Source: Bacteroidota bacterium
GTDB taxonomy: Bacteria > Bacteroidota > Bacteroidia > Flavobacteriales > Flavobacteriaceae
Length of the DNA: 64,000 nucleotides
Direction: 5' to 3'
NCBI GenBank assembly: GCA_018267095.1
Contig: JAFDZC010000006.1
Span: forward strand, 186,001 to 250,000
This document shows, piece after piece, positions 8,556 through 16,301 of this stretch. Below the pieces are notes generated by a model. It was not told the DNA's origin. It did no database searches and saw only the letters and a list, made by a program, of their open reading frames with translations. The translations under genes were made by a program, and so were the position numbers. Positions within the stretch are counted from its first letter, which is position 1, and every line of letters begins with the position of its first letter.

Positions 8556-9250
8556 TGAAAATTTTAGGCTTAATCCCGGCGCGTGGCGGATCTAAAGGTG
8601 TTCCCAGAAAAAATATTAAACTTTTAGGGAACAAACCGCTAATAAAATATACCATTGATTCGGCCAAAGAATCGACTTTACTAAGCCATATTGTTGTCTC
8701 GACTGATGATGAAGAAATTGCCTTAGCCGCTGAAGTTGAAGGCTGTAAACCACCGTTTCTGCGTCCGAATAAATTGGCGCAAGATGCTTCTACTTCACTT
8801 GAAGTTGTAGCGCATGCCCTGGCTTTTTTTGAAGCTCAAGATGTTTTTTTTGATGCGGTTTGTTTGTTGCAACCTACCAGTCCATTTCGTGAGCGAGGAG
8901 CTATTGATCAAGCCATAGAGAAATACATAGCGACTCAAGCCGACAGTCTGGTGAGTGTTTTGCCAATTCCTCATGAATACAATCCACATTGGGCTTTTGA
9001 AGAAAAAGGTGATGGTTTACTCAAAATTGCCACCGGCGAAAAAATTATTATTCCCAGACGTCAAGAATTGCCCAAAGCTTATCATCGGGACGGTTCAATT
9101 TATATCACTTCAACAGCCGTTATCAAAAGCGGAAGTCTATACGGAAACTCTATTGCATTTTTAGAGAGTAATCCCCAATATCATGTCAACATTGACACTA
9201 TAGACGATTGGCAAATGGCTGAAAAAATCCTCACTCAAATTCAATTGTAA
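8555..9250 (+). CDS. neuA: CMP-sialic acid (acylneuraminate) cytidylyltransferase
   Basis: A 231-residue enzyme that activates the nonulosonate with CTP to the CMP-sugar used by a transferase. The CTP-binding motif ARGGSKGVPRKN is at residues 9-20; LQPTSPFR near 106-113 and HRDGSIYI near 173-180 are further family motifs. Length equals other single-domain NeuA proteins; it lacks the esterase extension of E. coli NeuA. Ends directly against the next start codon (no spacer). Confidence 0.92.
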   Translation: MKILGLIPARGGSKGVPRKNIKLLGNKPLIKYTIDSAKESTLLSHIVVSTDDEEIALAAEVEGCKPPFLRPNKLAQDASTSLEVVAHALAFFEAQDVFFDAVCLLQPTSPFRERGAIDQAIEKYIATQADSLVSVLPIPHEYNPHWAFEEKGDGLLKIATGEKIIIPRRQELPKAYHRDGSIYITSTAVIKSGSLYGNSIAFLESNPQYHVNIDTIDDWQMAEKILTQIQL

Positions 9251-10945
9251 ATGTGCGGCATAGCGGGGATAGTTGGTTTTAATGCCACTCGAGAAAAGAT
9301 ACGGTCTATGTTGGAAGCCCAAAAATATCGTGGGCCCGACTATCTTGATGATTACATTGAACCCAGTCGAGTTGCTTTGGGACACAATCGCTTGAGTATT
9401 ATTGATTTGTCAACCGATGCAAACCAGCCATTTACAAGTGACTGCGGAAATTATGTAATGGTTTTTAATGGAGAGATTTACAATTATATCGAACTCCGAG
9501 AAGAACTGCGCTCCAAATATACTTTTAAGACCCAGTCGGATACTGAAGTTTTGTTGAATGCTTATAAAGAGTGGGGTGAAAATTGTCTGGAAAAACTCAA
9601 TGGGATGTTTTCATTGGCCGTATGGAACCAAACAAACCAACAACTTTTTGCCGCCAGAGATCGCTTTGGGGTTAAACCATTTTACTATTTTTTTGATGGA
9701 CAGAATTTTTATTTTGCATCTGAAATCAACACTATTTTTGCAGCCGGTATTCCCCAAATAAATCATGAAAAAGTCTGGCTAGATTATTTTTTAAAAGGCG
9801 GATACGGCATGCCCAATGAGACTTTTTGGCAAAATATCGAGCAGTTGCCCGGCGGTCATTTTTTGACTTTGCATTCAGAAAAATTACAAATTAAAAAATG
9901 GTATTTTTTTGAAGAGCAGGTTCGTTTTTGGCAAAATCAAATCCAAAAAGACGAAGAGCATTACATCACGCAATTGCTTTTAGAAGCTGTCAACTTGCGC
10001 TTCAGAGCAGATGTTCCGGTCGGGTTCAACCTCAGTGGTGGATTAGATTCGAGTACGCTCTTGGCTTTGATTAACCAACAAGACATAGACAAATCTGCGA
10101 TTGAAGGTTTTACATTTATCACCAATGACGCGCGTTATGATGAGCTTATTTGGGTTCAATCGATGTTAGACAACAGTCCTTATCATTTGAATATTTGCCC
10201 GCTTGAGGTAGCTGAAGTCCCCGAATTATCGCTAAAAATGGCGCACCATCAAGCAGAACCTTACGGCGGAATTCCGACTTTGGCTTATTCAAAAATATTT
10301 CAAGCCGCTGCGCAAAAAGGAATCAAAGTTTTGCTCGACGGTCAAGGCGCTGATGAGGCATGGGCGGGCTATGATTATTACACCAACCAGAGTCAGAGCA
10401 ATATACAAGGCGTTTCTAAATCACCTTACCGATCGGGCGTGCTTCAAACTGATTTTGTGCAGCAACACAGCAAGAGCCAATACGTCCAACCTTTTGCTGA
10501 TGAACTATTGAATTTGCAGTATCGCGATCTGTTTTACACCAAAATTCCCAGAGCCTTGCGCTTTAATGACCGAGTGTCTATGTTACACGGAACCGAACTC
10601 CGCGAACCTTTTTTAGACTATCAATTGGTTGAATATATTTTTAGTCGTCCGGTTGATTTTAAACTCAAAGACGGCGTTCAAAAATGGATGCTCCGAAAAA
10701 TAGCCGAACGGTTTTTGCACAAAGAACTTGTGCTCGCGCCTAAACGACCTTTACAAACACCGCAGCGCGAGTGGCTTTCAGTAGATTTACAAGATTGGGT
10801 ACGCGCCGAAGTTGAAAAACTTTACACCCATTCTTGGTTTGAAAAAAAGGCATTGCAAACCGAGTTAGACTTGTTTTTTAAAGGCGATAATCAAAGTAGT
10901 TTTCATATATGGCAATGGATCAGTGCCGCACAATTATTAAAGTAA
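9251..10945 (+). CDS. asnB: Asparagine synthase-type glutamine amidotransferase
   Basis: A 564-residue class II amidotransferase. Cys2 follows the initiator Met (MCGIAGIVGF), giving the N-terminal nucleophile that releases ammonia from glutamine; RLSIIDLS and FNGEIYNY belong to the same domain. The synthetase half has the ATP-binding PP-loop SGGLDSS (262-268) and LLDGQGADEAWAGY. In a glycan locus such enzymes are thought to amidate a sugar carboxylate rather than make free asparagine. Here the only carboxylated sugar evident is the nonulosonate, so amidation of it is a reasonable but unproven idea. Confidence 0.85.
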   Translation: MCGIAGIVGFNATREKIRSMLEAQKYRGPDYLDDYIEPSRVALGHNRLSIIDLSTDANQPFTSDCGNYVMVFNGEIYNYIELREELRSKYTFKTQSDTEVLLNAYKEWGENCLEKLNGMFSLAVWNQTNQQLFAARDRFGVKPFYYFFDGQNFYFASEINTIFAAGIPQINHEKVWLDYFLKGGYGMPNETFWQNIEQLPGGHFLTLHSEKLQIKKWYFFEEQVRFWQNQIQKDEEHYITQLLLEAVNLRFRADVPVGFNLSGGLDSSTLLALINQQDIDKSAIEGFTFITNDARYDELIWVQSMLDNSPYHLNICPLEVAEVPELSLKMAHHQAEPYGGIPTLAYSKIFQAAAQKGIKVLLDGQGADEAWAGYDYYTNQSQSNIQGVSKSPYRSGVLQTDFVQQHSKSQYVQPFADELLNLQYRDLFYTKIPRALRFNDRVSMLHGTELREPFLDYQLVEYIFSRPVDFKLKDGVQKWMLRKIAERFLHKELVLAPKRPLQTPQREWLSVDLQDWVRAEVEKLYTHSWFEKKALQTELDLFFKGDNQSSFHIWQWISAAQLLK

Positions 10946-10949
10946 ACAG

Positions 10950-11918
10950 ATGCTGACAGTAGCCAATTTTCACTATATACGAGAACATTTCGATGCACCA
11001 TTTCCGAGTATTTTTGGATTGACACCTTCTGCTTTTGAACATCAATTAAACGAATTGTCGCGCATTGGTAAATTTATCGGTCAAGGCCAATTGTTACGTG
11101 ATACCGAGGCAATTTTGGCCTCTGATCAAAATCATATCTTGATTACTTTTGACGATGGCTTGCAAGAGCAATATGTTTTGGCAAAACCCATACTAGACAA
11201 GTTGGGCATTGAGGCAGTTTATTTTGTCAATTCAATTAATCACCTTGAAAAAGAAGTTTCGCTGGTACATAAAATTCATTTGCTTCGATCGCAGATTTCA
11301 CCGACAGATTTGTTGCAAAACATGGCTGAATCTTTATCTGATTCAAATTTAGTTTTGACCGAAAACGAAAAGCAAAAAGCACAGCAACATTACAATTACG
11401 ATGATGCACAGAGCGCTTTTTTAAAGTATTTGCTCAATTTTAAGCTGTCTTCTAAACAAACCGAATTGGTTATCAACGATTTGTTTGCGAAATATTTTGA
11501 CCGACAAAAAGTGGTTGAAAGCTTGTATATGAATTCAGAACAATTGCGCGAATTGTCGTTGTTGAATATGCTCGGAAATCACACACACAGTCACTTTGCT
11601 TTAGGCTTGTTAACGGCCCAAAACATTGCAGCAGAAATCTCAAAAACCAAAGAAATTATTGATAATTTTGGGCACCCCAACAAACACATGATTAGTTATC
11701 CCTACGGAAGTGCTGAGGCTTGTCAATCACCGGTAGCAGATATTGCAAAACAAATTGGTTATCAGGTTGGATTTACTATGGAACGAGGAATCAATCAAGC
11801 ACAATCAAATCAATTGTTACTCAAGCGATTTGACTGCAACGATGTACCCGGCGGAAAGAACGAAACATTTTTTAAAAATGAATATAGCTTTATTTACAAG
11901 CAATCATCTCAGACATAA
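10950..11918 (+). CDS. Polysaccharide deacetylase (NodB/CE4-like)
   Basis: A 322-residue protein with NodB motif 1 TFDDG (66-70), motif 2 HTHSH (211-215), where the two histidines would bind the metal, and SYPYGS (249-254) as motif 3. Motifs 1 and 2 are about 140 residues apart, far more than the usual 50 or so, which implies an insert at about 95-200 in the barrel. No signal peptide, so it probably acts on a cytoplasmic precursor or lipid-linked intermediate. Its 3' end overlaps the formyltransferase gene by 41 bases, pointing to coupled translation and linked function. Confidence 0.82.
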   Translation: MLTVANFHYIREHFDAPFPSIFGLTPSAFEHQLNELSRIGKFIGQGQLLRDTEAILASDQNHILITFDDGLQEQYVLAKPILDKLGIEAVYFVNSINHLEKEVSLVHKIHLLRSQISPTDLLQNMAESLSDSNLVLTENEKQKAQQHYNYDDAQSAFLKYLLNFKLSSKQTELVINDLFAKYFDRQKVVESLYMNSEQLRELSLLNMLGNHTHSHFALGLLTAQNIAAEISKTKEIIDNFGHPNKHMISYPYGSAEACQSPVADIAKQIGYQVGFTMERGINQAQSNQLLLKRFDCNDVPGGKNETFFKNEYSFIYKQSSQT

Positions 11919-12681
11919 ATATATAGCCAATCAGTTGGCCCAAGACCTGCCGTTGAAATTGATTGTTTGTGAACAGAAAAGCGATAAAATTCAAGATGCT
12001 TCAGCCTATCAAGCGTCCGATCAGCAATTACTCGAGATGCATTTTGCCGAAAGAGATCGTTCTGAAAAGTCTTTTTTTGGTGAAAACCAACACTTTCCAC
12101 AAAGAGTTGAAGTAGTGATTTTACCTTTTGGCGCGCTGAATTCTGAAAACACTTTGGCGCTTTTAGAAAAACATCAGATTACCCATATTTTATTGTTTGG
12201 AACTTCGATTATCAAACCGTTCATTCTCAATCGATTTCCCGAAAAAGTAATCAACCTGCATTTGGGTTTATCGCCCTATTACAAGGGTTCTGGAACCAAT
12301 TTTTTTCCGATTGTCAACCAAGAGTTTGAGTGTATCGGAGCTACTTTTCATCTGGCGACCGAAAAAGTTGATGCCGGCGCGATTTTGCATCAAATCCGTC
12401 CGGATGAAGTTTCTGCCGAAGACACCGTTCATAGTTTGGGCAACAAGGTAATTCTCAAAGCGGGAAAAGTTTATCCGAAAGTGGTTGAATTATACCTGTC
12501 GCAGCAAATCAGGTTGCATTATCAAAATCCGATAGAGCGCAGCCATGAATACAAAATCAAAGATTTTACTCCGAGCGTTTTGCGTCAAGCACATGAAGTT
12601 ATGGCTCAAGGCGGTGTAAAAAAATATCTCGATAAGCAGTCTGAAAAAAACAATGACAAACCTATAATTTCCGGTTTTTAA
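11878..12681 (+). CDS. Sugar N-formyltransferase-like protein
   Basis: A 267-residue protein of the formyl_trans_N fold (as in methionyl-tRNA formyltransferase, ArnA, WbkC, VioF). The catalytic pattern is present: Asn126 and His128 in INLHLGLSP, and Asp165 in VDAGA. The 10-formyl-THF pocket precedes them (ILLFGTSII). It lacks the C-terminal tRNA-binding domain of Fmt, so a small amino sugar substrate is likely. The ATG at 11878 is chosen because the protein then starts with the first strand of the fold (MNIALFTS). The next gene overlaps its stop (TAATG). Confidence 0.8.
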   Translation: MNIALFTSNHLRHKYIANQLAQDLPLKLIVCEQKSDKIQDASAYQASDQQLLEMHFAERDRSEKSFFGENQHFPQRVEVVILPFGALNSENTLALLEKHQITHILLFGTSIIKPFILNRFPEKVINLHLGLSPYYKGSGTNFFPIVNQEFECIGATFHLATEKVDAGAILHQIRPDEVSAEDTVHSLGNKVILKAGKVYPKVVELYLSQQIRLHYQNPIERSHEYKIKDFTPSVLRQAHEVMAQGGVKKYLDKQSEKNNDKPIISGF

Positions 12682-14081
12682 TGCCTAAGAAAATATTTAT
12701 ATTATTGCCAGATGGAGTGGGCTTGCGCAATTTTGCCTTTACTAAATTTTTAGAGACCGGTAAAGCAGCTGGGCATGAAGTTATCTTTTGGAACAATACC
12801 ACTTTTAATTTGTCAGATATCGGTGCGCAAGAAATCAAGATAAAATCTTCAAAACTGCATTTACTAACCGACCTTCTTAAATCTGCCAAAATTAATATTG
12901 GACTCAATTTATTTATCAAACGATACGCAGATCAGGTATATGAAACCTACCGATTTCCGTATTTGAATATCAATCTTAAATACAGATTAAGGAATTCAAT
13001 CAGCAAAGCAGTCATCAAATTATGTAATTCCGAAAACGGCCTGCGTCGCGTGGAGCGAATTATAGATTGGCTCGAGAGAAAAACACCCTATTATCAAGAT
13101 TCTCTTCAAACTTTGCTGGCCGAAAAACCTGATTTGGTTCTTTGCACCAATCAAAGACATGTGTCGGCCATTGCGCCTTTACTAGCTGCCCGTGATTTGA
13201 ATATTCCGACGGCAACTTTTATTTTTTCGTGGGATAATCTGCCTAAATCAACGATGATTGTTGCGGCTGATTATTATTTGGTTTGGAGTGAATTCATGAA
13301 GGAAGAACTGTTGAAATATTATCCGAAAATTCAAAGGCCTCAAATATTCATTACCGGAACGACTCAATTTGAACCGCACTTTGACGCTTCTCTTTTGTGG
13401 TCGAAAGAAGATTTTTTCAAACAATATCAATTGGATATAAACAAGCGGTATTTGTGTTTTTCAGGCGATGATATAACCACCAGTCCGGACGACGAACAAT
13501 ATCTCGAGGATTTGGCAACAGCCATTGAAAAAATAAATGCAAAAGGAAACAATTTGGGCATCATCTTCCGCAGATGTCCGGTTGATTTTTCTGACCGATA
13601 TGATGCAGTTTTAAAAAAGCATCCGCAAACCATCGTGGCGATTGATCCTAAATGGAAACAACTCGGAGAAACCTGGAATACAGTAATGCCGACCGCTGAA
13701 GATCTTCAACTTCAAGTAAATATTATAGCCAACTCGATGTTTGTGGTCAATATTGCTTCATCGATGGTTTTTGATTTTGCTGCTTTTGCCAAACCGTGTT
13801 TTTACATCAATTATAACGCAAGCAAAAAGCGCGTCGAGAATTGGAATGCACAAACCATTTACAATTTCGTCCATTTTAGATCAATGCCCGAAAAAGACTC
13901 GGTTTATTGGTTTGAGAATGCTGATGAAATGGCCGAAAAAATCGAGAATGTTCTCAAAGGTGATTCTAGTGCAACAGTAGCTAAAGCGCAAAAATGGTTT
14001 GAAATTATCAATCAACATCCGCCGCAAAAAGCCTCAGAAAGATTTTGGGAAGCCATAGCAACAATCACCCGAAAGAAATAG
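12681..14081 (+). CDS. Unassigned GT-B-like protein in the nonulosonate cassette
   Basis: A 466-residue soluble protein I cannot place in a named family. It starts with a Rossmann-like strand and loop (FILLPDGVGLRN, 5-16), has a CTNQRHVSAIAPLLAA stretch before a FSWDNLPKS segment, and ends with SSMVFDFAAFAKPCFYINY, reminiscent of the donor-site helix of CDP-glycerol/UDP-sugar GT-B enzymes. No membrane segments. It is translationally coupled (TAATG) to the formyltransferase and is the first candidate after neuA for using the CMP-sugar. A glycosyltransferase role is inference; no sialyltransferase motif was recognised. Confidence 0.6.
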   Translation: MPKKIFILLPDGVGLRNFAFTKFLETGKAAGHEVIFWNNTTFNLSDIGAQEIKIKSSKLHLLTDLLKSAKINIGLNLFIKRYADQVYETYRFPYLNINLKYRLRNSISKAVIKLCNSENGLRRVERIIDWLERKTPYYQDSLQTLLAEKPDLVLCTNQRHVSAIAPLLAARDLNIPTATFIFSWDNLPKSTMIVAADYYLVWSEFMKEELLKYYPKIQRPQIFITGTTQFEPHFDASLLWSKEDFFKQYQLDINKRYLCFSGDDITTSPDDEQYLEDLATAIEKINAKGNNLGIIFRRCPVDFSDRYDAVLKKHPQTIVAIDPKWKQLGETWNTVMPTAEDLQLQVNIIANSMFVVNIASSMVFDFAAFAKPCFYINYNASKKRVENWNAQTIYNFVHFRSMPEKDSVYWFENADEMAEKIENVLKGDSSATVAKAQKWFEIINQHPPQKASERFWEAIATITRKK

Positions 14082-14146
14082 TAGATTTGCTCGATTTGTT
14101 TGCAAAAATTTTCAGAGCAAATTCATCATCAATTAATTAAAACCAA

Positions 14147-15130
14147 ATGTCTTATCAATCGCTCATACCACTAATTGTAAAAACCGGCTCGTCGTTGAGT
14201 CCTGAGCAATTTCAGGAGCGCATCAACATTGTATTTCACGATTTTGAAGCATCACATTATGATGTTTTGCACGATGATATGCGCGATAGTTTACAAGAGC
14301 AAATCGATTTATTGGTGAACGATTTATTGTCTTGTAAATCATTTGAAAATGGCTCGCTAAATGTTTTGGATATCGGATGCGGAACAGGCATGAGTTCGCA
14401 GATTTTACTCAACTCAAAACTCGAGCCAATGATTGACCATATTGCGTTGTTAGACACATCGGCAAATATGCTCAAGCAAGCGGAGTTGAAAGCTCAAAAA
14501 TGGTCTAAAAACTACAAAATAGTTCATGGCTATTTAAGTGATTTGAACGAAAAATTTGACGTTGTTTTGATCAGTTCGGTTTTGCATCATATTCCAGATT
14601 TAGAAACTTTCCTGCAACAGGTTGACTCGGTGATGAATTCGGGTGGTGTTTTGATTCACATGCAAGACCCCAATGCGGATTATTTAGAAGATCCGGAATA
14701 TTTAGCACGAAAAAAAGAATATCTCAAATTCCCGCAGTCACACACCAAAGAAAGATATTTATCAGATCTTTTGCCTCCAAAATGGCGCAGAAAAATTAAA
14801 ATATTATTGAATCGTAAAGATTATATTGATTTGATTAATGACCAGTTGTTGGCTGAGAAAACCATAAAAAGAAGGATGTCACCCAATGAGATTTGGAGCG
14901 TTACCGATATCCATGTAGCTACTCAAAACAGCCCGGCCAACAAGGGGATTTCATTGAAATTTTTGCAAAACCAATTACAGAATTTTGTTTTGATTAAAAT
15001 GCGATCGTATGGTTTTTATGGGTATTTGAAAAGCGATTTAACCGCCGATTACCCCGAAAAAGAAAGCCGACTTATCGCCGAAAGCAAACCCAATGGGCGT
15101 AATTTGTCTGCCGTATGGATGAAAAAATAA
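14147..15130 (+). CDS. Class I SAM-dependent methyltransferase
   Basis: A 327-residue protein with motif I VLDIGCGTGMSS (73-84), LLDTSANML as the acidic motif II, and SSVLHHIPDLETFL as post-I motifs. The C-terminal 130 residues (from about 195) have no recognised motif and may bind the substrate. It follows a 65-base gap and precedes a GT4 gene by four bases. Likely methylates a sugar of this glycan; substrate unknown. Confidence 0.8.
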   Translation: MSYQSLIPLIVKTGSSLSPEQFQERINIVFHDFEASHYDVLHDDMRDSLQEQIDLLVNDLLSCKSFENGSLNVLDIGCGTGMSSQILLNSKLEPMIDHIALLDTSANMLKQAELKAQKWSKNYKIVHGYLSDLNEKFDVVLISSVLHHIPDLETFLQQVDSVMNSGGVLIHMQDPNADYLEDPEYLARKKEYLKFPQSHTKERYLSDLLPPKWRRKIKILLNRKDYIDLINDQLLAEKTIKRRMSPNEIWSVTDIHVATQNSPANKGISLKFLQNQLQNFVLIKMRSYGFYGYLKSDLTADYPEKESRLIAESKPNGRNLSAVWMKK

Positions 15131-15134
15131 GCAA

Positions 15135-16301
15135 ATGAAAATAGCTTTTCTTACTTCGGAATATCCACATGTCAAAGCGAAATTTGCCGCCGGAATCGGA
15201 ACCAGCATTCTGAATCTTGCCAATGGATTAATGCAAGCCGGACATGAAGTAACAGTTATTTTATATGGTCAAGATAGCGACGAAACTTTTGCAGAAAACG
15301 GCATAACATTCTATAAAATTAAAAACAGAAGGCTCAAAGGATTTTCTTGGCAGTTGACCCAAAAAAAAATTCAGAAACTCATCCGAACGCTGGTTGATTC
15401 AGGAAAAATCGATATCGTTGAAGTGGCCGACTGGACTGGTATCAGCTCAAATATTCAATTGAATTGTCCTTTGGTGGTTAAGCTTCACGGTTCGGATACT
15501 TATTTTTGTCATCTGGATCATAGACCGGTAAAAAAAATCAATCATTCCAGAGAGAGAAAAGCGCTGATGCAGGCCAATGCTTGGTCGGCTGTGAGTAATT
15601 ACGTCGCACAAACAACCCAAAAATTGTTTCAGCTCAACCGTGATTTCGAAGTAATCCCCAACGGAATTGATTTGAATCGGTTTTCAATTCAAGAGCAAAC
15701 AGCCGAAGATGATACCCAGAAAATATTGTATTTCGGAACTTTAATTCGCAAAAAAGGGCTTCTTGAATTGCCTTTAATTTTTAATGAAGTCCATCGACAG
15801 AACAATCAAGCGCAACTTATTTTGATTGGCCGCGATAGTCCGGATATCAAAACCCATAATGAGTCGACTTGGCAAATGATGCAAGAATTGTTCGATGCTG
15901 ATGCTAAAGCAAACGTTTCTTATTTGGGAAGTGTGCCTTATGATGAAATTAAAGAGTACATTGAAGCTTCAAGTGTGTGCGTATTTCCGACTTTTGCCGA
16001 AGCTTTGCCGGTTTCGTGGTTAGAAGCTATGGCCATGCAAAAGGCTATTGTAGCTTCTGACATTGGTTGGGCTGCTGAAATCATTGACCACGGAGTGGAT
16101 GGTTTTTTGGTTCATCCGCAGCAGCACCAAATATTTGCTCAACACATTAATGAACTACTTAAAAATCAAGCTTTCCGAACTGAAATTGGGTTGAAGGCCA
16201 GAGCAAAAGTTGTTCAAAAATTTAGCAAAGAAGTTGTGGCAGAACATAATGCGGCTTTTTATGAAAAAGTTTTGAAAGCCTACAAAGCCCGTAAAAGATG
16301 A
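15135..16301 (+). CDS. GT4 family glycosyltransferase
   Basis: A 388-residue GT-B enzyme. N-terminal glycine-rich loop FAAGIGTSI (18-26) with the usual 'LANGLMQAGHEVTV' helix and strand, linker EVIPNGID near residue 175, and FAEALPVSWLEAM near 282-294 matching E-x7-E. Its stop overlaps the next start by four bases. Probably transfers a hexose from a nucleotide-sugar onto the lipid-linked chain. Confidence 0.88.
   Translation: MKIAFLTSEYPHVKAKFAAGIGTSILNLANGLMQAGHEVTVILYGQDSDETFAENGITFYKIKNRRLKGFSWQLTQKKIQKLIRTLVDSGKIDIVEVADWTGISSNIQLNCPLVVKLHGSDTYFCHLDHRPVKKINHSRERKALMQANAWSAVSNYVAQTTQKLFQLNRDFEVIPNGIDLNRFSIQEQTAEDDTQKILYFGTLIRKKGLLELPLIFNEVHRQNNQAQLILIGRDSPDIKTHNESTWQMMQELFDADAKANVSYLGSVPYDEIKEYIEASSVCVFPTFAEALPVSWLEAMAMQKAIVASDIGWAAEIIDHGVDGFLVHPQQHQIFAQHINELLKNQAFRTEIGLKARAKVVQKFSKEVVAEHNAAFYEKVLKAYKARKR

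Noticed and set aside
6391..9250. Legionaminic or pseudaminic acid pathway instead of Neu5Ac
   Set aside because: No dehydratase or aminotransferase of those pathways is present; neuC-neuB-neuA suffices for Neu5Ac. Genes elsewhere in the genome could still change this.
11743..11877. Earlier start for the formyltransferase inside the deacetylase gene
   Set aside because: It adds 45 residues unlike any formyltransferase; MNIALFTS at 11878 is the family-like start.
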